Shown here: in pieces, positions 1 through 9,087 of the stretch
Layout of the letters: each line of letters begins with the position of its first letter
Numbering within the stretch: the first letter of the stretch is position 1
Assembly: GCA_016716265.1 (NCBI GenBank)
Contig: JADJWQ010000006.1
Coordinates: forward strand, 3,437,501 to 3,501,500
Origin: Planctomycetota bacterium
GTDB taxonomy: Bacteria > Planctomycetota > UBA1135 > UBA2386
Reading direction: 5' to 3'
DNA: 64,000 nt
Program-made: the position numbers and the translations under genes
Notes under the pieces: generated by a model
Database searches by the model: none
What the model was told of the DNA's origin: nothing
The model's input: the letters and a program-made list of their open reading frames with translations, nothing else

Positions 1-1
1 G

Positions 2-307
2 GCGCAGCGCGCCCAGATGGCATTGAACCCACGCAATGCGTACTGGGACGCGGAGCTCGAGCGGGTCGAGTTCGGCAACGTCCAGCAGATCTGCGACCGC
101 GCGTTCTTCCAGCGCGGCCCGCGTTGGATCGACGGCCGACTGGTGCAGGACAACGCGCTGCAGCCCACCCGCACCATCCACCGCGGCTCGGCCGAGCACG
201 CCGCCCTGCTGCAGAGCTTCGTCGAGCAGCACCGCAACGGAGTGCTGAGCCTGCCCGGCGAGATCCTGACCCGCGTCGGCGACGAGATCGTGCTCGTCGT
301 CGACTGA
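2..307 (+). CDS. C-terminal fragment of a probable vWA-family protein (partial)
   Basis: The reading frame is open from the first complete codon of the window, so the gene starts upstream and only about 101 C-terminal residues are visible. The fragment has no complete domain. Its style, 'AFFQRGPRWIDGRLV' followed by 'LLQSFVEQHRNGVLSLPGEILTRVGDEIVLVVD', resembles the C-terminal segment that follows the vWA domain in some planctomycete VIT/vWA proteins, in which a required-field/label phrase precedes a closing beta strand. That is recall of a pattern, not an alignment. A vWA gene follows 67 bases downstream on the same strand, which fits a paired set. The internal ATG at 17 is a possible start only if the product is very short, which I consider unlikely. 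Confidence 0.5.
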   Translation, partial: AQRAQMALNPRNAYWDAELERVEFGNVQQICDRAFFQRGPRWIDGRLVQDNALQPTRTIHRGSAEHAALLQSFVEQHRNGVLSLPGEILTRVGDEIVLVVD

Positions 308-374
308 GTTCCCGATCACCTGACTACCCGAGTAACCGACTACCCGAGTGCCCCCGAGACAGAGGAGACCGACC

Positions 375-1643
375 ATGACCCGACTGACGCCCGCAATCAC
401 CGCTCTGGGCCTCGCCTGGCTCGCACCCCTCGCGACCGCGCAGGCTCCCGACCCGACCGCCGCGCCCCGCCCCGTCGACCTCGCGATCTGCCTCGACACG
501 AGCGGGAGCATGTCCGGGCTGATCGATGCCGCGCGCCAGAACGTCTGGGCGATCGTCAACGACCTCGCCCTGATGACGCCGGCACCGAAGCTGCGCGTCG
601 CTCTGCTGACGTTCGGCAACGACGGCCACGACCCCGCGCGCGGCTGGGTCCTCGTCGACGCGCCGCTGACCGACGATCTCGACCTGATCTCCCAGCGACT
701 GTTCGCACTGACGACGAACGGCGGCACCGAGCTGGTGGGCCGGGTCGTCCACACCGCAGCCCTCGAACTCGACTGGAGCCAGGACCCGGGTGCGCTGCGC
801 ATCCTGGTCGTCGCCGGCAACGAGAGCGCCGACCAGGACCAGGAGGTGTCGTTCCGCGACGCCTGCGCCGAGGCGATCGGCCGCGATGTCCTCGTCAACT
901 CGATCTACTGCGGCAATCCCGCCGACGAGCTCGCGCCGCTGTGGCGGGAGGTCGCGACCCGCGCCGACGGCGCGTTCGCGGCGATCGACCAGCAGACCGG
1001 CACGATCGTCATCGAGACGCCCCTCGACGGTCGGCTGGCCGAGCTCGGCACGGCGCTGAACGCGACCTACGTGCCGTACGGATCCGGCTGGCTGGAGGCG
1101 CAGTCGAATCAGGTCGCGCAGGACGCCAATGCTGCACGGGTGAACCAGGCCGCTGCCGCGCAGCGCGCCGTCTGCAAGGCGACGCTGAACTACTGCAACT
1201 CGTCATGGGACCTCGTCGATGCGCTTCGCACCGACAAGGTGAAGCTCGAGGATGTCGACCGCCAGCAGCTTCCGGAGGAGCTGCGCGCATTGACGATCGA
1301 CGAGCTGCGTGCCCACGTCGCCGCCAAGGCCGACGAGCGCGAGCGGATCCAGGCGCAGATCAGCGAGCTGCGCGTGCAGCGCGAGCGGCTGGTCGCCGCG
1401 GAGATGGAGCGCCGGGCGCTCGACGGCGGCGGCTCGTTCGAGTTCGCCGTGCGCCGCGCGGTCCGCGCCCAGGCCGAGGCGAAGGGCTTCGCGTTCCCGG
1501 CGCCCGCCGCAGCCGCGGCGCCCGCGACCGTCGAAACCGGTGCGCCCACCGAAGCTCCCGCGCCGATCACGCCGGCGTCTTCTGCCCCGGCGCCGAGCGG
1601 CGGCATCCAGCCGGCCGGCCAGAAGCTGCCGATCGGCTGCTAA
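375..1643 (+). CDS. Secreted von Willebrand factor type A domain protein
   Basis: The product is 422 residues. Residues 1-23 form a signal peptide ending near 'ATAQA'. A vWA domain follows with a complete MIDAS opening, DTSGS at residues 41-45, and a later 'TNGGTE' stretch in the position of the MIDAS threonine. Such domains bind a divalent metal and mediate protein contacts. The C-terminal third is charged and probably helical (many ERE/RER runs), then becomes Ala/Pro-rich, which suggests a coiled-coil stalk and a flexible tail. The ATG at 375 is preceded by GAGGAGA at 363-369, a good ribosome site, so I prefer it to the in-frame codon at 348. The response-regulator gene starts 10 bases after the stop. 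The partner and precise role are unknown. Confidence 0.8.
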   Translation: MTRLTPAITALGLAWLAPLATAQAPDPTAAPRPVDLAICLDTSGSMSGLIDAARQNVWAIVNDLALMTPAPKLRVALLTFGNDGHDPARGWVLVDAPLTDDLDLISQRLFALTTNGGTELVGRVVHTAALELDWSQDPGALRILVVAGNESADQDQEVSFRDACAEAIGRDVLVNSIYCGNPADELAPLWREVATRADGAFAAIDQQTGTIVIETPLDGRLAELGTALNATYVPYGSGWLEAQSNQVAQDANAARVNQAAAAQRAVCKATLNYCNSSWDLVDALRTDKVKLEDVDRQQLPEELRALTIDELRAHVAAKADERERIQAQISELRVQRERLVAAEMERRALDGGGSFEFAVRRAVRAQAEAKGFAFPAPAAAAAPATVETGAPTEAPAPITPASSAPAPSGGIQPAGQKLPIGC

Positions 1644-1653
1644 GCTCGGACCG

Positions 1654-2412
1654 ATGATCGCTCGCCACCGCATCCTGGTCATCGAGGACGATCCCGCCAT
1701 CCAACGCGGGATCGTCGACGCGGTGGAGTTCGCCGGTTACGCGGCGAGCGCGTGCGGCGACGGCGTGACCGGCCTCGAGCGCGCGCGTGCGCCGGGCGTC
1801 GACCTCGTCGTGCTGGACGTCATGCTGCCGGGCCGCTCCGGTCTCGACGTCCTGCGCGAGCTGCGCCGCTGCCGGCCCACTCTGCCGGTCGTCATGGTGA
1901 CGGCGAAGGGCGCCGAGAGCGACCGCGTCGCCGGGCTCGAGCTCGGTGCCGACGACTACGTCGTCAAGCCGTTCAGCGCACGCGAGCTGCTCGCGCGCAT
2001 CAAGGCGGTGCTCAGGCGCTCGGCGGAGCGCCCGCTCGACGTCGCCGGGCACGTGGTGCTCGCACGGCGCCGCATCGACTTCGAGCGTCGCGAGGTCGCG
2101 CTTCCCGACGGCACCCGCACGGCGCTGTCGGAGCGCGAAGCCGAGCTGCTGCGCTACCTCGTCACGAATCCCGGGCGCGCGGTCTCGCGCGACGAGATCC
2201 TGCGCTCGGTCTGGGGTCTCGACCCGCACGGCGTCCGACACACGCGGACGATCGACATGCACATCGCCCGCCTCCGGGAGAAGCTCGGCGACGACGCCGA
2301 CGAACCGACCCTGATCGCGACGGTGCGCGGCAAGGGCTACATGGTGTCGGCGAACGCGCTACCCGACACCCCCGACTCCGTACCGTCAGGCGACCGGGGA
2401 GGCGACGTATGA
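1654..2412 (+). CDS. OmpR/PhoB-family DNA-binding response regulator
   Basis: The protein has 252 residues. The receiver domain (about 5-118) carries the acidic pair EDD at 11-13, phosphoacceptor Asp55 in 'VLDVMLPG', and Lys105 in 'VVKPF'. A winged-helix transcriptional regulatory domain follows (about 135-235), with the family's usual 'SEREAELLRYL' and 'TIDMHIARLREKLG' helices and 'VRGKGYM' wing. It should be phosphorylated by the kinase encoded next: its TGA overlaps the kinase ATG (ATGA at 2409-2412), so the two are translationally coupled. Targets are not evident. Confidence 0.92.
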   Translation: MIARHRILVIEDDPAIQRGIVDAVEFAGYAASACGDGVTGLERARAPGVDLVVLDVMLPGRSGLDVLRELRRCRPTLPVVMVTAKGAESDRVAGLELGADDYVVKPFSARELLARIKAVLRRSAERPLDVAGHVVLARRRIDFERREVALPDGTRTALSEREAELLRYLVTNPGRAVSRDEILRSVWGLDPHGVRHTRTIDMHIARLREKLGDDADEPTLIATVRGKGYMVSANALPDTPDSVPSGDRGGDV

Positions 2413-4148
2413 AGAACGCGACGCGCATCTGGATCGCGTTCGTCGGCTTCGCGCTGGCGGCGCTCGGCGGGATGGCGTTCGTGACGTTGCGCGTGCTCGA
2501 CCTCGATGCACGTGCCCGCACGCTGCAGCTGGAGGGCGCGCACCGCGACCGCGTTCGGCTCGCGCTGTGGCGCATGGACTCGTGGCTCAATGCACAGCTC
2601 GCGCCGGAGGCAGCGCGACCGTACTTCCACTACCGCGCCTGGTACTCGCCGCAGCGCGCCTACGATCGCGACTATGGCGTGATCGGCTCGGGGGAGGTCG
2701 TCACGCCGTCGCCGCTGCTCGCGTTCCGCTCCGAGCTGTTCCCGCTGCACTTCGAGCTCGGCCCCGACGGACCGCCGACCTCACCGCAGGTACCGCTCGG
2801 CAACGAGCGCGATCTCACCGACGCCTACGTGCCCGGCGTCGCCGAGCTCGACGGCAGCACCGCGCGGCTTCGGGAGCTCGGCGGCTGGCTCCGCTACGAC
2901 GATCTCGGCACCCGACTCGGGCGCGCCTCGACGTTCGTGATGAACTGCGTGGCGCCAACCGTCGCGCCCAGTGCCGACGCGGACTTCCTCAATCGGGCCC
3001 AGCAGTCGTTCCAGGCGCGCAGCAACATCGCCCAGCAGTCGAGCTGGCGGGTGGCCGGCAACTCGGCCGTCACGCCGGGACCGCTGCTGCCGATCTGGAT
3101 CGATGCCGCCGACGGCGGTGCACACCTCGTGTTCGCGCGGCGCGTCGACGTCGCCACCGGCACGGTCTACCAGGGCTTCACCGTCGAGGTCGAGGCTCTC
3201 GAGCGCGGCTGCCGCGCGCAGATCGGCGATCTGTTCCGACCGGTCGAGCTGACTTTCGAGCGCGAAGACACGCCCGGTGAGGACCTCGCCGGCAGCGTCC
3301 TGACGACCGCACCGTTGCGCGTGACGGTCCCGCTGTCGCGACCGACCGCGCGCGGTGCGGGCGCCACCGGCGTCGTCCTCGGCGTCGCCTGGGGCGCCCT
3401 GCTGCTCGCGATCGCCGCGGTCGGGCTGACGCTCGGCGCCGCATTGTCGTTCGGCACGCGACGCGCGCGGTTCGCGTCGGCCGTGACGCACGAGCTGCGC
3501 TCGCCGTTGACGACCTTCCGCATGTACTCCGAGATGCTCGCGGAGGACATGGTGACCGACCCTCTGCGCCGGCGGCAGTACCTCGAGACGCTGTGCCGCG
3601 AGTCGGACCGCCTGGCTCACCTCGTCGAGAACGTGCTCAGCTACGCGCGCATCGAGGACGGCCGTAGCCGCGTGCAGCGCGGTCTGACCACCGCCGACGC
3701 ATTGCTGGAGCGCGCGCTGCCGACGCTGCGACGCCGAGCCGCCGACGTCGGCTTCGAGGTGGTCACGCACGTCGCCACGCCGCACCCGCCAGCAGTCGAG
3801 ACCGATCCCGCGGTCGTCGAGCAGATCCTGTTCACGCTCGTCGACAATGCCTGCAAGTACGCGCGGGGTGCCAAGCCCGCCTGCATCGAGATCCACGCCA
3901 CGCCGTCGCTCAGCGGGCTGGCGCTCCGCGTCCGTGACCACGGCCCGGGCATCCCGGGCGCGCTGCGCCGCAGCGTGTTCCGGCCGTTCGAACGCGGCCT
4001 GCGACCGCCGGGCGAGAGCGACATCCCGGGGGTGGGGCTCGGGCTCGCGGTCGCGCGCGGTCTGGCCGGCGAGCTCGGCGGCACACTGACGCTCGATCCG
4101 GACGTCACGTCCGGCGCGTGCTTCGTGCTCACGCTGCCCGCCGCGTAG
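2409..4148 (+). CDS. Membrane sensor histidine kinase partner of the preceding regulator
   Basis: This is a 579-residue kinase. A transmembrane segment at about 7-28 is followed by a large extracytoplasmic sensor region (about 30-320) with no family I recognise, then a second membrane span (about 328-350). The HisKA helix has phosphoacceptor His361 in 'VTHELRSPL'. The HATPase domain shows an N box ('VDNACKYAR'), a G1 box ('RDHGPGIPG') and a G2 box ('GVGLGLAVA'). The start overlaps the regulator's stop, typical of a cognate two-component pair. The sensor region reads tryptophan- and tyrosine-rich near its start ('YRAWYSPQRAYDRDYG'). The ligand is unknown. Confidence 0.9.
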   Translation: MKNATRIWIAFVGFALAALGGMAFVTLRVLDLDARARTLQLEGAHRDRVRLALWRMDSWLNAQLAPEAARPYFHYRAWYSPQRAYDRDYGVIGSGEVVTPSPLLAFRSELFPLHFELGPDGPPTSPQVPLGNERDLTDAYVPGVAELDGSTARLRELGGWLRYDDLGTRLGRASTFVMNCVAPTVAPSADADFLNRAQQSFQARSNIAQQSSWRVAGNSAVTPGPLLPIWIDAADGGAHLVFARRVDVATGTVYQGFTVEVEALERGCRAQIGDLFRPVELTFEREDTPGEDLAGSVLTTAPLRVTVPLSRPTARGAGATGVVLGVAWGALLLAIAAVGLTLGAALSFGTRRARFASAVTHELRSPLTTFRMYSEMLAEDMVTDPLRRRQYLETLCRESDRLAHLVENVLSYARIEDGRSRVQRGLTTADALLERALPTLRRRAADVGFEVVTHVATPHPPAVETDPAVVEQILFTLVDNACKYARGAKPACIEIHATPSLSGLALRVRDHGPGIPGALRRSVFRPFERGLRPPGESDIPGVGLGLAVARGLAGELGGTLTLDPDVTSGACFVLTLPAA

Positions 4149-4159
4149 ACTCCGGCGCC

Positions 4160-6121
4160 GTGACCCGCCGCCGCGCCCGCCTCTGGCTCGCCGCGATCCT
4201 GCTCGCGACGATCGCCGTCCACGCACCGTCGCTCGGTCGCGGCTTCGCGGGTGACGACCGCTGGATCGTGCAGGCGACCTTCGACGACGGCCGGCCGAAC
4301 GGCATGGTGCGCGACCTCGCACAGGCCGTCTCGCGACCGTACTGGTCGGCCGTCGATCCGCTCGACGACCCGTTGTGGCGACCGGTGACGAGCGGCAGCT
4401 ACGCGCTGGTCCACGCGCTGAGTGGCGATCCCGACGGCGGCCTGCGGGAGACGCTGCCGCAACACCTCGTCAACGTCGCACTGCATGCGATCGCTGCATG
4501 GTTGACCTACCGGCTCGCCCGCCACCTGCACTGCTCCCGGGGCAGCTCGCTGTGCGCTGCCGCCGTGTTCGGCCTGCACGCGCTCCACACCGAGGTGGTC
4601 GCGCAGGTCGTAGGCCGGGCCGAGCTGTGGGCGTTCGTGTTCGGCGCCGGCGCGACGTTGCTCGCAGCGGGTCGCGGAACCGCGCGCGCGGCGGGCGCGG
4701 CGCTCGCCTGCCTGCTCGCCTTCTGCAGCAAGGAGAGCGGGCTGGTCTGGCTCGGGCTGGTGCCGTGGATGCTGGCTGTCCGCCCGAGCGACGGCTCCGG
4801 ACGTCGCTGGCGGGCCGTCGGGCGCGGTCTGCTCATCGCGGCGCCCGGGGCGGCGATCTACATCGGGCTGCGGACCGCCGTGCTCGCGGGGCTGTCGCGG
4901 CCACCGACCGCGTACGGCGTCAATCCGCTCGCCCATATGGAGTTCGCCGCCCGCGCGCCTGTCGCGGCGAGCGCCTGGCTCCACGGTGTCGTGCAGACGC
5001 TCTGGCCGTTCGACCTGCGCGCCGACTACTCGGCACCGGTGTTCGACGTCAGTGCGGGCCTGCTCGACCTCCGGCCGTTGCTCGGCGTCGCGACGCTGGT
5101 CCTGCTGGTCGTCGTGACGATCGGCGGTCGCCGCCGCCCGGCGCTGTCGTTCGGCTGCGCGGCGCTGCTCGGCTCGACGCTCGGCGTCGCGAACCTGCTG
5201 TTCCCGATCGGGACGATCTACGCCGAGCGCCTGTGGTTCACCGCCACGCTGCTACCCGCGCTCGCCGCGGGCCCAGCGGCGGCACGATTGCGCGGCCGCA
5301 CACCGCTCGCCGGCGTCACGCTGCTCGCAGCCTGGGTCGGCGTCAGCATCGGCACCACGCTGCGCCATGCGCCACGCTTCGATTCCGACGCGACGCTGTT
5401 CGCGGCGGAGGTCGCCCGCGACGACGCCTCGGCGCGCGTCCACTACAGCCACGCCAAGATCCTCGAACGGCGCGGCGACGACGCGGGTGCCCGGCGCGAG
5501 GTCGAGCGCAGCCTCGAGCTCGATCCGGGCATGGGGGTGGCGTGGAACGATCTCGCCGTCCACCGCATCCGGGCCGGCGACCTCGACGGGGCGACCGACG
5601 CGATCCGCCGCGGCGTCGCGGCCCGCGACGTCTCGCCCGACACCCGCTACCGGCTGTTCCAGAACCTCGCCGGCCTCGCGGCACTGCGGGGCGACGCGCA
5701 GATCGTCCGGACCGCGCTGCTCCGCTGCACCGAGCTCGACGAGCGCCGGTTGCTCGATCGGCTCGGGCCGTTCTGCGACGAGCTGGTCGGCCGCGGCTTC
5801 GCGGCGGACTGGCTCGACGCGACGCTCGGCGAGCTCTGCGACGCGGCACGCGATGCGGCGGGGTTCCGCGCGCATCGCGCTCGCAATGCGCTGCGCAACG
5901 GCAGATTCGAGGCCGCGACCGCGCTGTGCAGATCCGCGCTCGCAGGACTGCCGCCCGGCCCGCTCGCCGACGACACGCGGATCTGGCTCGCGGCGGCGCT
6001 GGTGGAGCAAGGCCACCGCGACGAAGCCCGGGCGGTGCTCGACGAGCTCGACGCAACCCCGCGGCTCGACGAGCGCAGCCGTCGCCAGGCCGCCCGGCTG
6101 CGCGCACTCCTCGGCGGCTGA
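4160..6121 (+). CDS. TMTC-like polytopic membrane protein with C-terminal TPR repeats
   Basis: The 653-residue product starts at a GTG 11 bases after the kinase stop. Residues 1-420 are mostly hydrophobic and contain about ten predicted spans. An early luminal/periplasmic segment 'GFAGDDRWIV' resembles the conserved Asp-Asp loop of GT-C-fold and TMTC (DUF1736) proteins, and the 'NPLAHMEF...ASAWLHGVVQTLWPFDLRADYS' region also matches that family. From about residue 425 onward there are repeated helical pairs with TPR spacing ('RVHYSHAKILERRGDDAGAR'). Eukaryotic TMTCs are O-mannosyltransferases; bacterial relatives are mostly uncharacterised, so a glycosyl-transfer role is an inference. It is co-oriented with the two-component genes and may share their transcript. 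Confidence 0.7.
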   Translation: MTRRRARLWLAAILLATIAVHAPSLGRGFAGDDRWIVQATFDDGRPNGMVRDLAQAVSRPYWSAVDPLDDPLWRPVTSGSYALVHALSGDPDGGLRETLPQHLVNVALHAIAAWLTYRLARHLHCSRGSSLCAAAVFGLHALHTEVVAQVVGRAELWAFVFGAGATLLAAGRGTARAAGAALACLLAFCSKESGLVWLGLVPWMLAVRPSDGSGRRWRAVGRGLLIAAPGAAIYIGLRTAVLAGLSRPPTAYGVNPLAHMEFAARAPVAASAWLHGVVQTLWPFDLRADYSAPVFDVSAGLLDLRPLLGVATLVLLVVVTIGGRRRPALSFGCAALLGSTLGVANLLFPIGTIYAERLWFTATLLPALAAGPAAARLRGRTPLAGVTLLAAWVGVSIGTTLRHAPRFDSDATLFAAEVARDDASARVHYSHAKILERRGDDAGARREVERSLELDPGMGVAWNDLAVHRIRAGDLDGATDAIRRGVAARDVSPDTRYRLFQNLAGLAALRGDAQIVRTALLRCTELDERRLLDRLGPFCDELVGRGFAADWLDATLGELCDAARDAAGFRAHRARNALRNGRFEAATALCRSALAGLPPGPLADDTRIWLAAALVEQGHRDEARAVLDELDATPRLDERSRRQAARLRALLGG

Positions 6122-6138
6122 ACCGCCGCGGCGGTCGC

Positions 6139-7335
6139 TCAGCGCTTCCGGCCGCGAGCCTTGGCGACACGGCGGCCGCCGGTCGGACGGGCACCGCTCT
6201 TCCGGCGGGCCGCCTTCTTCGCGACCTTCTTCTTGGTCGCCTTCTTCCTCGCCACCTGCTTCTTCGCAGCCTTGCGGCCGGCCGACCTGTTCGCGGCCTT
6301 CTTCGCGACCTTCTTCTTGGTCGCCTTCTTCTTCGCAGCCTTGCTGCCAGCCGGCTTGCTCGCCGCCTTCTTCGCGACCTTCTTCTTGGTCGCCTTCCTC
6401 TTCGCAGCCTTGCTGCCAGCCGGCTTGCTCGCCGCCTTCTTCGCGACCTTCTTCTTGGTCGCCTTCTTCTTCGCAGCCTTGCTGCCAGCCGGCTTGCTCG
6501 CGGCCTTCTTCGCGACCTTCTTCTGGGTCGCCTTCTTCTGCGTCGCCTTCTTCGTCGTCGCCTTCTTCTGGGCGACCTTCTTCTGCGCGGTCGGCTTGGC
6601 GGCGACCGGCCCGGTCGCGGTCGCCCTCCGCGGGGTGGTGGCGGTCGCCACGACCTCCGGAGTCGCCGGCTCGGTCACGGGCTCCGCAGCACTCGGTGCG
6701 AGCTCGGCTGGCGACGCCGGATACTCCTCGACCGGGAGCGTCTCGATCGGGGGCTCCCGGGTGACGACCGGCGCACTGCGAATCGGCTCAGCGGCGATCG
6801 GCGCGACCGGGGTCGACTCGCCCACGGCACCCTCCGCAGCCATCTCCATGGCCGCGCCGGCCTCGGCCGAGCGCCCCTGCGCCGCCTGCCGGCGACCGGC
6901 TTCGTACAGCTCGACGAAGCGCTTCGCGGTCATCCGCTCGAAGGCGCGGCCGAGCACGTCGAGCGGCACGTCCTCGAGCTTCTTGACCCGCACGCAGGAC
7001 TTGCCCATGTCGAGCCGCTTGCCGGTCGCGAGCCACTCGTCGCGGAACCGCGCCTGCTCCTCCGCATCCATGTAGATGCAGAACAGGTAGAGCCCGATAT
7101 GGTTCTTCTGTGATGCGATCGACGCAAACGGCAATGGCTGCTTCGGATCGCAATGGTAGCCGGCCGGGTACTTCGAGTGCGGCAGGTACCACGCGGGCAT
7201 GCCGTATTGGATACCCTCCTCGAAGTCGGGGTCGATGTGCGAACGGATGACGTCGCGGATCGCCTGGAGCGCGTGCCGACGATCCTCGGGGAGCGAGTCG
7301 AGGTAGTCCTCGACGGTGGTGGGGGTGGACACCAT
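6139..7335 (-). CDS. DUF1801 (YdhG-like) domain protein with a histone H1-like Lys/Ala repeat tail
   Basis: The product has 398 residues. I chose the ATG at 7335 because GGAGG lies five bases upstream and the protein then opens with the usual 'TVEDYLDSLPEDRR' of the DUF1801 fold (about 1-120, including 'GMPAWYL' and 'HIGLYLF'). A low-complexity Pro/Ala/Glu linker follows (about 125-230). The last 165 residues are almost only Lys, Ala, Ser, Pro and Gly in KKATKKKVAKKAA-type units, four of which repeat every 23 residues. Such tails bind DNA in bacterial H1-like proteins (Hc1/AlgP type). DUF1801 itself has no established biochemical role that I can name. The fusion suggests a nucleoid-associated protein; that is inference. 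It converges on the TPR gene across 17 bases. Confidence 0.8.
   Translation of the reverse strand: MVSTPTTVEDYLDSLPEDRRHALQAIRDVIRSHIDPDFEEGIQYGMPAWYLPHSKYPAGYHCDPKQPLPFASIASQKNHIGLYLFCIYMDAEEQARFRDEWLATGKRLDMGKSCVRVKKLEDVPLDVLGRAFERMTAKRFVELYEAGRRQAAQGRSAEAGAAMEMAAEGAVGESTPVAPIAAEPIRSAPVVTREPPIETLPVEEYPASPAELAPSAAEPVTEPATPEVVATATTPRRATATGPVAAKPTAQKKVAQKKATTKKATQKKATQKKVAKKAASKPAGSKAAKKKATKKKVAKKAASKPAGSKAAKRKATKKKVAKKAASKPAGSKAAKKKATKKKVAKKAANRSAGRKAAKKQVARKKATKKKVAKKAARRKSGARPTGGRRVAKARGRKR
6238..6513 (-). repeat. Four tandem 69-bp units encoding the Lys/Ala tail
   Basis: The phrase beginning TTGCTGCCAGCCGGC recurs at 6341, 6410 and 6479, with a diverged copy (TTGCGGCCGGCC) at 6272, giving an exact 69-bp period. 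The outer limits given are approximate. The three downstream copies are almost identical, so the array is recent or homogenised and its copy number may vary between strains. It lies entirely inside the DUF1801/H1-like gene and keeps frame (23 codons per unit). Confidence 0.85.
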
Positions 7336-7429
7336 GGGAACCTCCGGACGCGCCAGAAGATACGCCCAGGGGTGGACGCGGCTCCAGCGAGAAACCGGCG
7401 GCCCCATGGCGGGCACCGCGGCGCGCCGA

Positions 7430-9030
7430 TCACGGCGTGACCGCACGGAGCGCGTCGCTCGCGGCGAGGCCCTGCACGGCCGCGGGATCGACGACCCAGC
7501 TCTGGAACCAGAAGCCGGTCGTGGCCGGGATGCCGGGCGGCCAGGCGAACGTCAGCCCGGCGCGACCCTGCGCGTCGACCGGCAGCCCGACCGTGATGTC
7601 CGGACTCGGCACGAGCGTGCCACCGAAGAACGGCAGGTTGGCGGCCGAGGCGCCGACCGCCAGGACGCTCGCGGTGCCCGGCAGCGCATTGGCGAGCGCG
7701 AGGCTGACCGGGTTGCCGGTCGTCAGCGAGCCGAGGCCGGTCAAGGCCGGCACGCCGGACGCCCCGGCGACCCCACCGGCGAGCGCCGACCACGGGCTCG
7801 GCGTGCGCCAGGCGGTCACCACGGTCCCGACGCCCGCCACGACCAGCGTGCCGTCCGGGCCGAGCACCGGTCCGCCGATGTTGATGTTGGTCACCGGCAC
7901 GGACCAGCGCAGCGTCAGGTCGGGGTCGAACGAGTAGAGCCGCCCGGTCCCGAACCCGCCGTTCGACACGAACAGACGCCCGTCGGCGTCGATCGCGAAC
8001 CGCGGCGCGTTGTAGCCGAGCGCGGTCGCGTACGTGTTCCGCACCGCGCCGGTCGCCGGATCGAGTCGCGTCAGGATCTGACCGGGTTGCAGCATGACAC
8101 CGAGCCGTCCGGCCCGACGCCGAACTCGGCGCCCGCCGTGTATTGCGCGGGCACGCTCCACCTCTGCACGAACCCCGAACCGGTGTCCGTGAACGCATAG
8201 AAGAAGTCGACCCCCGCGTTGTTCTGCACCCGATTCAGGTAGACGGTGCCGTCCGGCCCGACCATCGGTGTCTGCTGGATCGTGAAGCCCGGCATGATCG
8301 GGCTAGCGTATGCGAGCGCTCCGGCCGCGAGATCGTAGCGCTTGATCACGTTGCCGCCCGGAGCGGCGTCGGCCACGTAGACGGCATTGCCGAACAACGC
8401 CGCACCGCAGTTGCCACTCACCGAGCCGAGCCGCGCAGCCGACCATACGGTCGCGCCATCCGACGCTCGGATCCGCCAGATGGTGCGGAACGACGCGACG
8501 ATCAGATCGCCGTTCGGGGCGAACACGACGCCGTCGTACGCCCCGGCATCGACCGCGTCCTGGGAGACCCACACGGTCGCGCCGGACACCTGATCGAGCG
8601 CGTGGATGTGCGCCGACACCGACGCACCATTGCCGGAGCGCGACGCATATACCTTGCCGTCGCTCGTGCCGAGCACCCAGGTCGTCCAGTCACCGGTGTT
8701 GAACGGCACGTTGATCGCCCACAGCTCCCGGCCGGAGTCGAGGTCGAGCGCGACGACCGGCGAACCGTTGGGCTCGCCGCTCGGCGGGAAGCCGGTCTGG
8801 CGGACGACGAACACGCGTCGCCCGGCGACGACCGGCTGCCACGCGATGATCGAGCTGCGAGCGCCGGTCCAGAGCTGGCGCGCGGCCAGCGGTCCGTACT
8901 CCGGCGACTGGCCATTGCGCTGTGCGTTGCCGCCCGAGTTGGGCCAGCCCTGGGCGGACGCAGCGCCGACGCCGAGCGCCAGCACGACGATGGGGACGAG
9001 GGGGAACGTCGCGATGCGGATGCGGAGCAT
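7430..9030 (-). pseudogene. Secreted PQQ-like beta-propeller protein, interrupted by a frameshift
   Basis: Two frames together make one protein. The N-terminal frame (9030 to about 8096) has a signal peptide ending 'GAASAQG' and repeated propeller blades ('DLDSGRELWAI', 'DQVSGATVWVS', 'ASDGATVWS'). It reaches 'GVGPDGSV' and then runs into a stop at 8071-8073. The second frame picks up at the same place with 'MLQPGQILTRLDPATGAVRN', continues the blades, and ends with the C-terminal beta domain often seen in planctomycete secreted proteins ('GLPVDAQGRAGLTFAWP'). The shift is at roughly 8096-8104 and needs one missing base or two extra bases. No slippery heptamer is visible, so a sequencing error or true mutation is more likely than programmed frameshifting. 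PQQ-like propellers need not bind PQQ. Confidence 0.75.
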
Positions 9031-9087
9031 GGGTGCCGATGATCATGCCCGCCCGGGGCTGTGCGGGCATCCGGAGCACCCCCGCGG

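Noticed and set aside
6238..6513. CRISPR array
   Set aside because: The 69-bp units are directly adjacent and in frame within a protein gene; there are no unique spacers.
8090..8110. Programmed -1 frameshift in the PQQ-like gene
   Set aside because: No slippery heptamer or downstream pseudoknot is visible, and the family does not use frameshifting, so a mutation or sequence error is the simpler reading.
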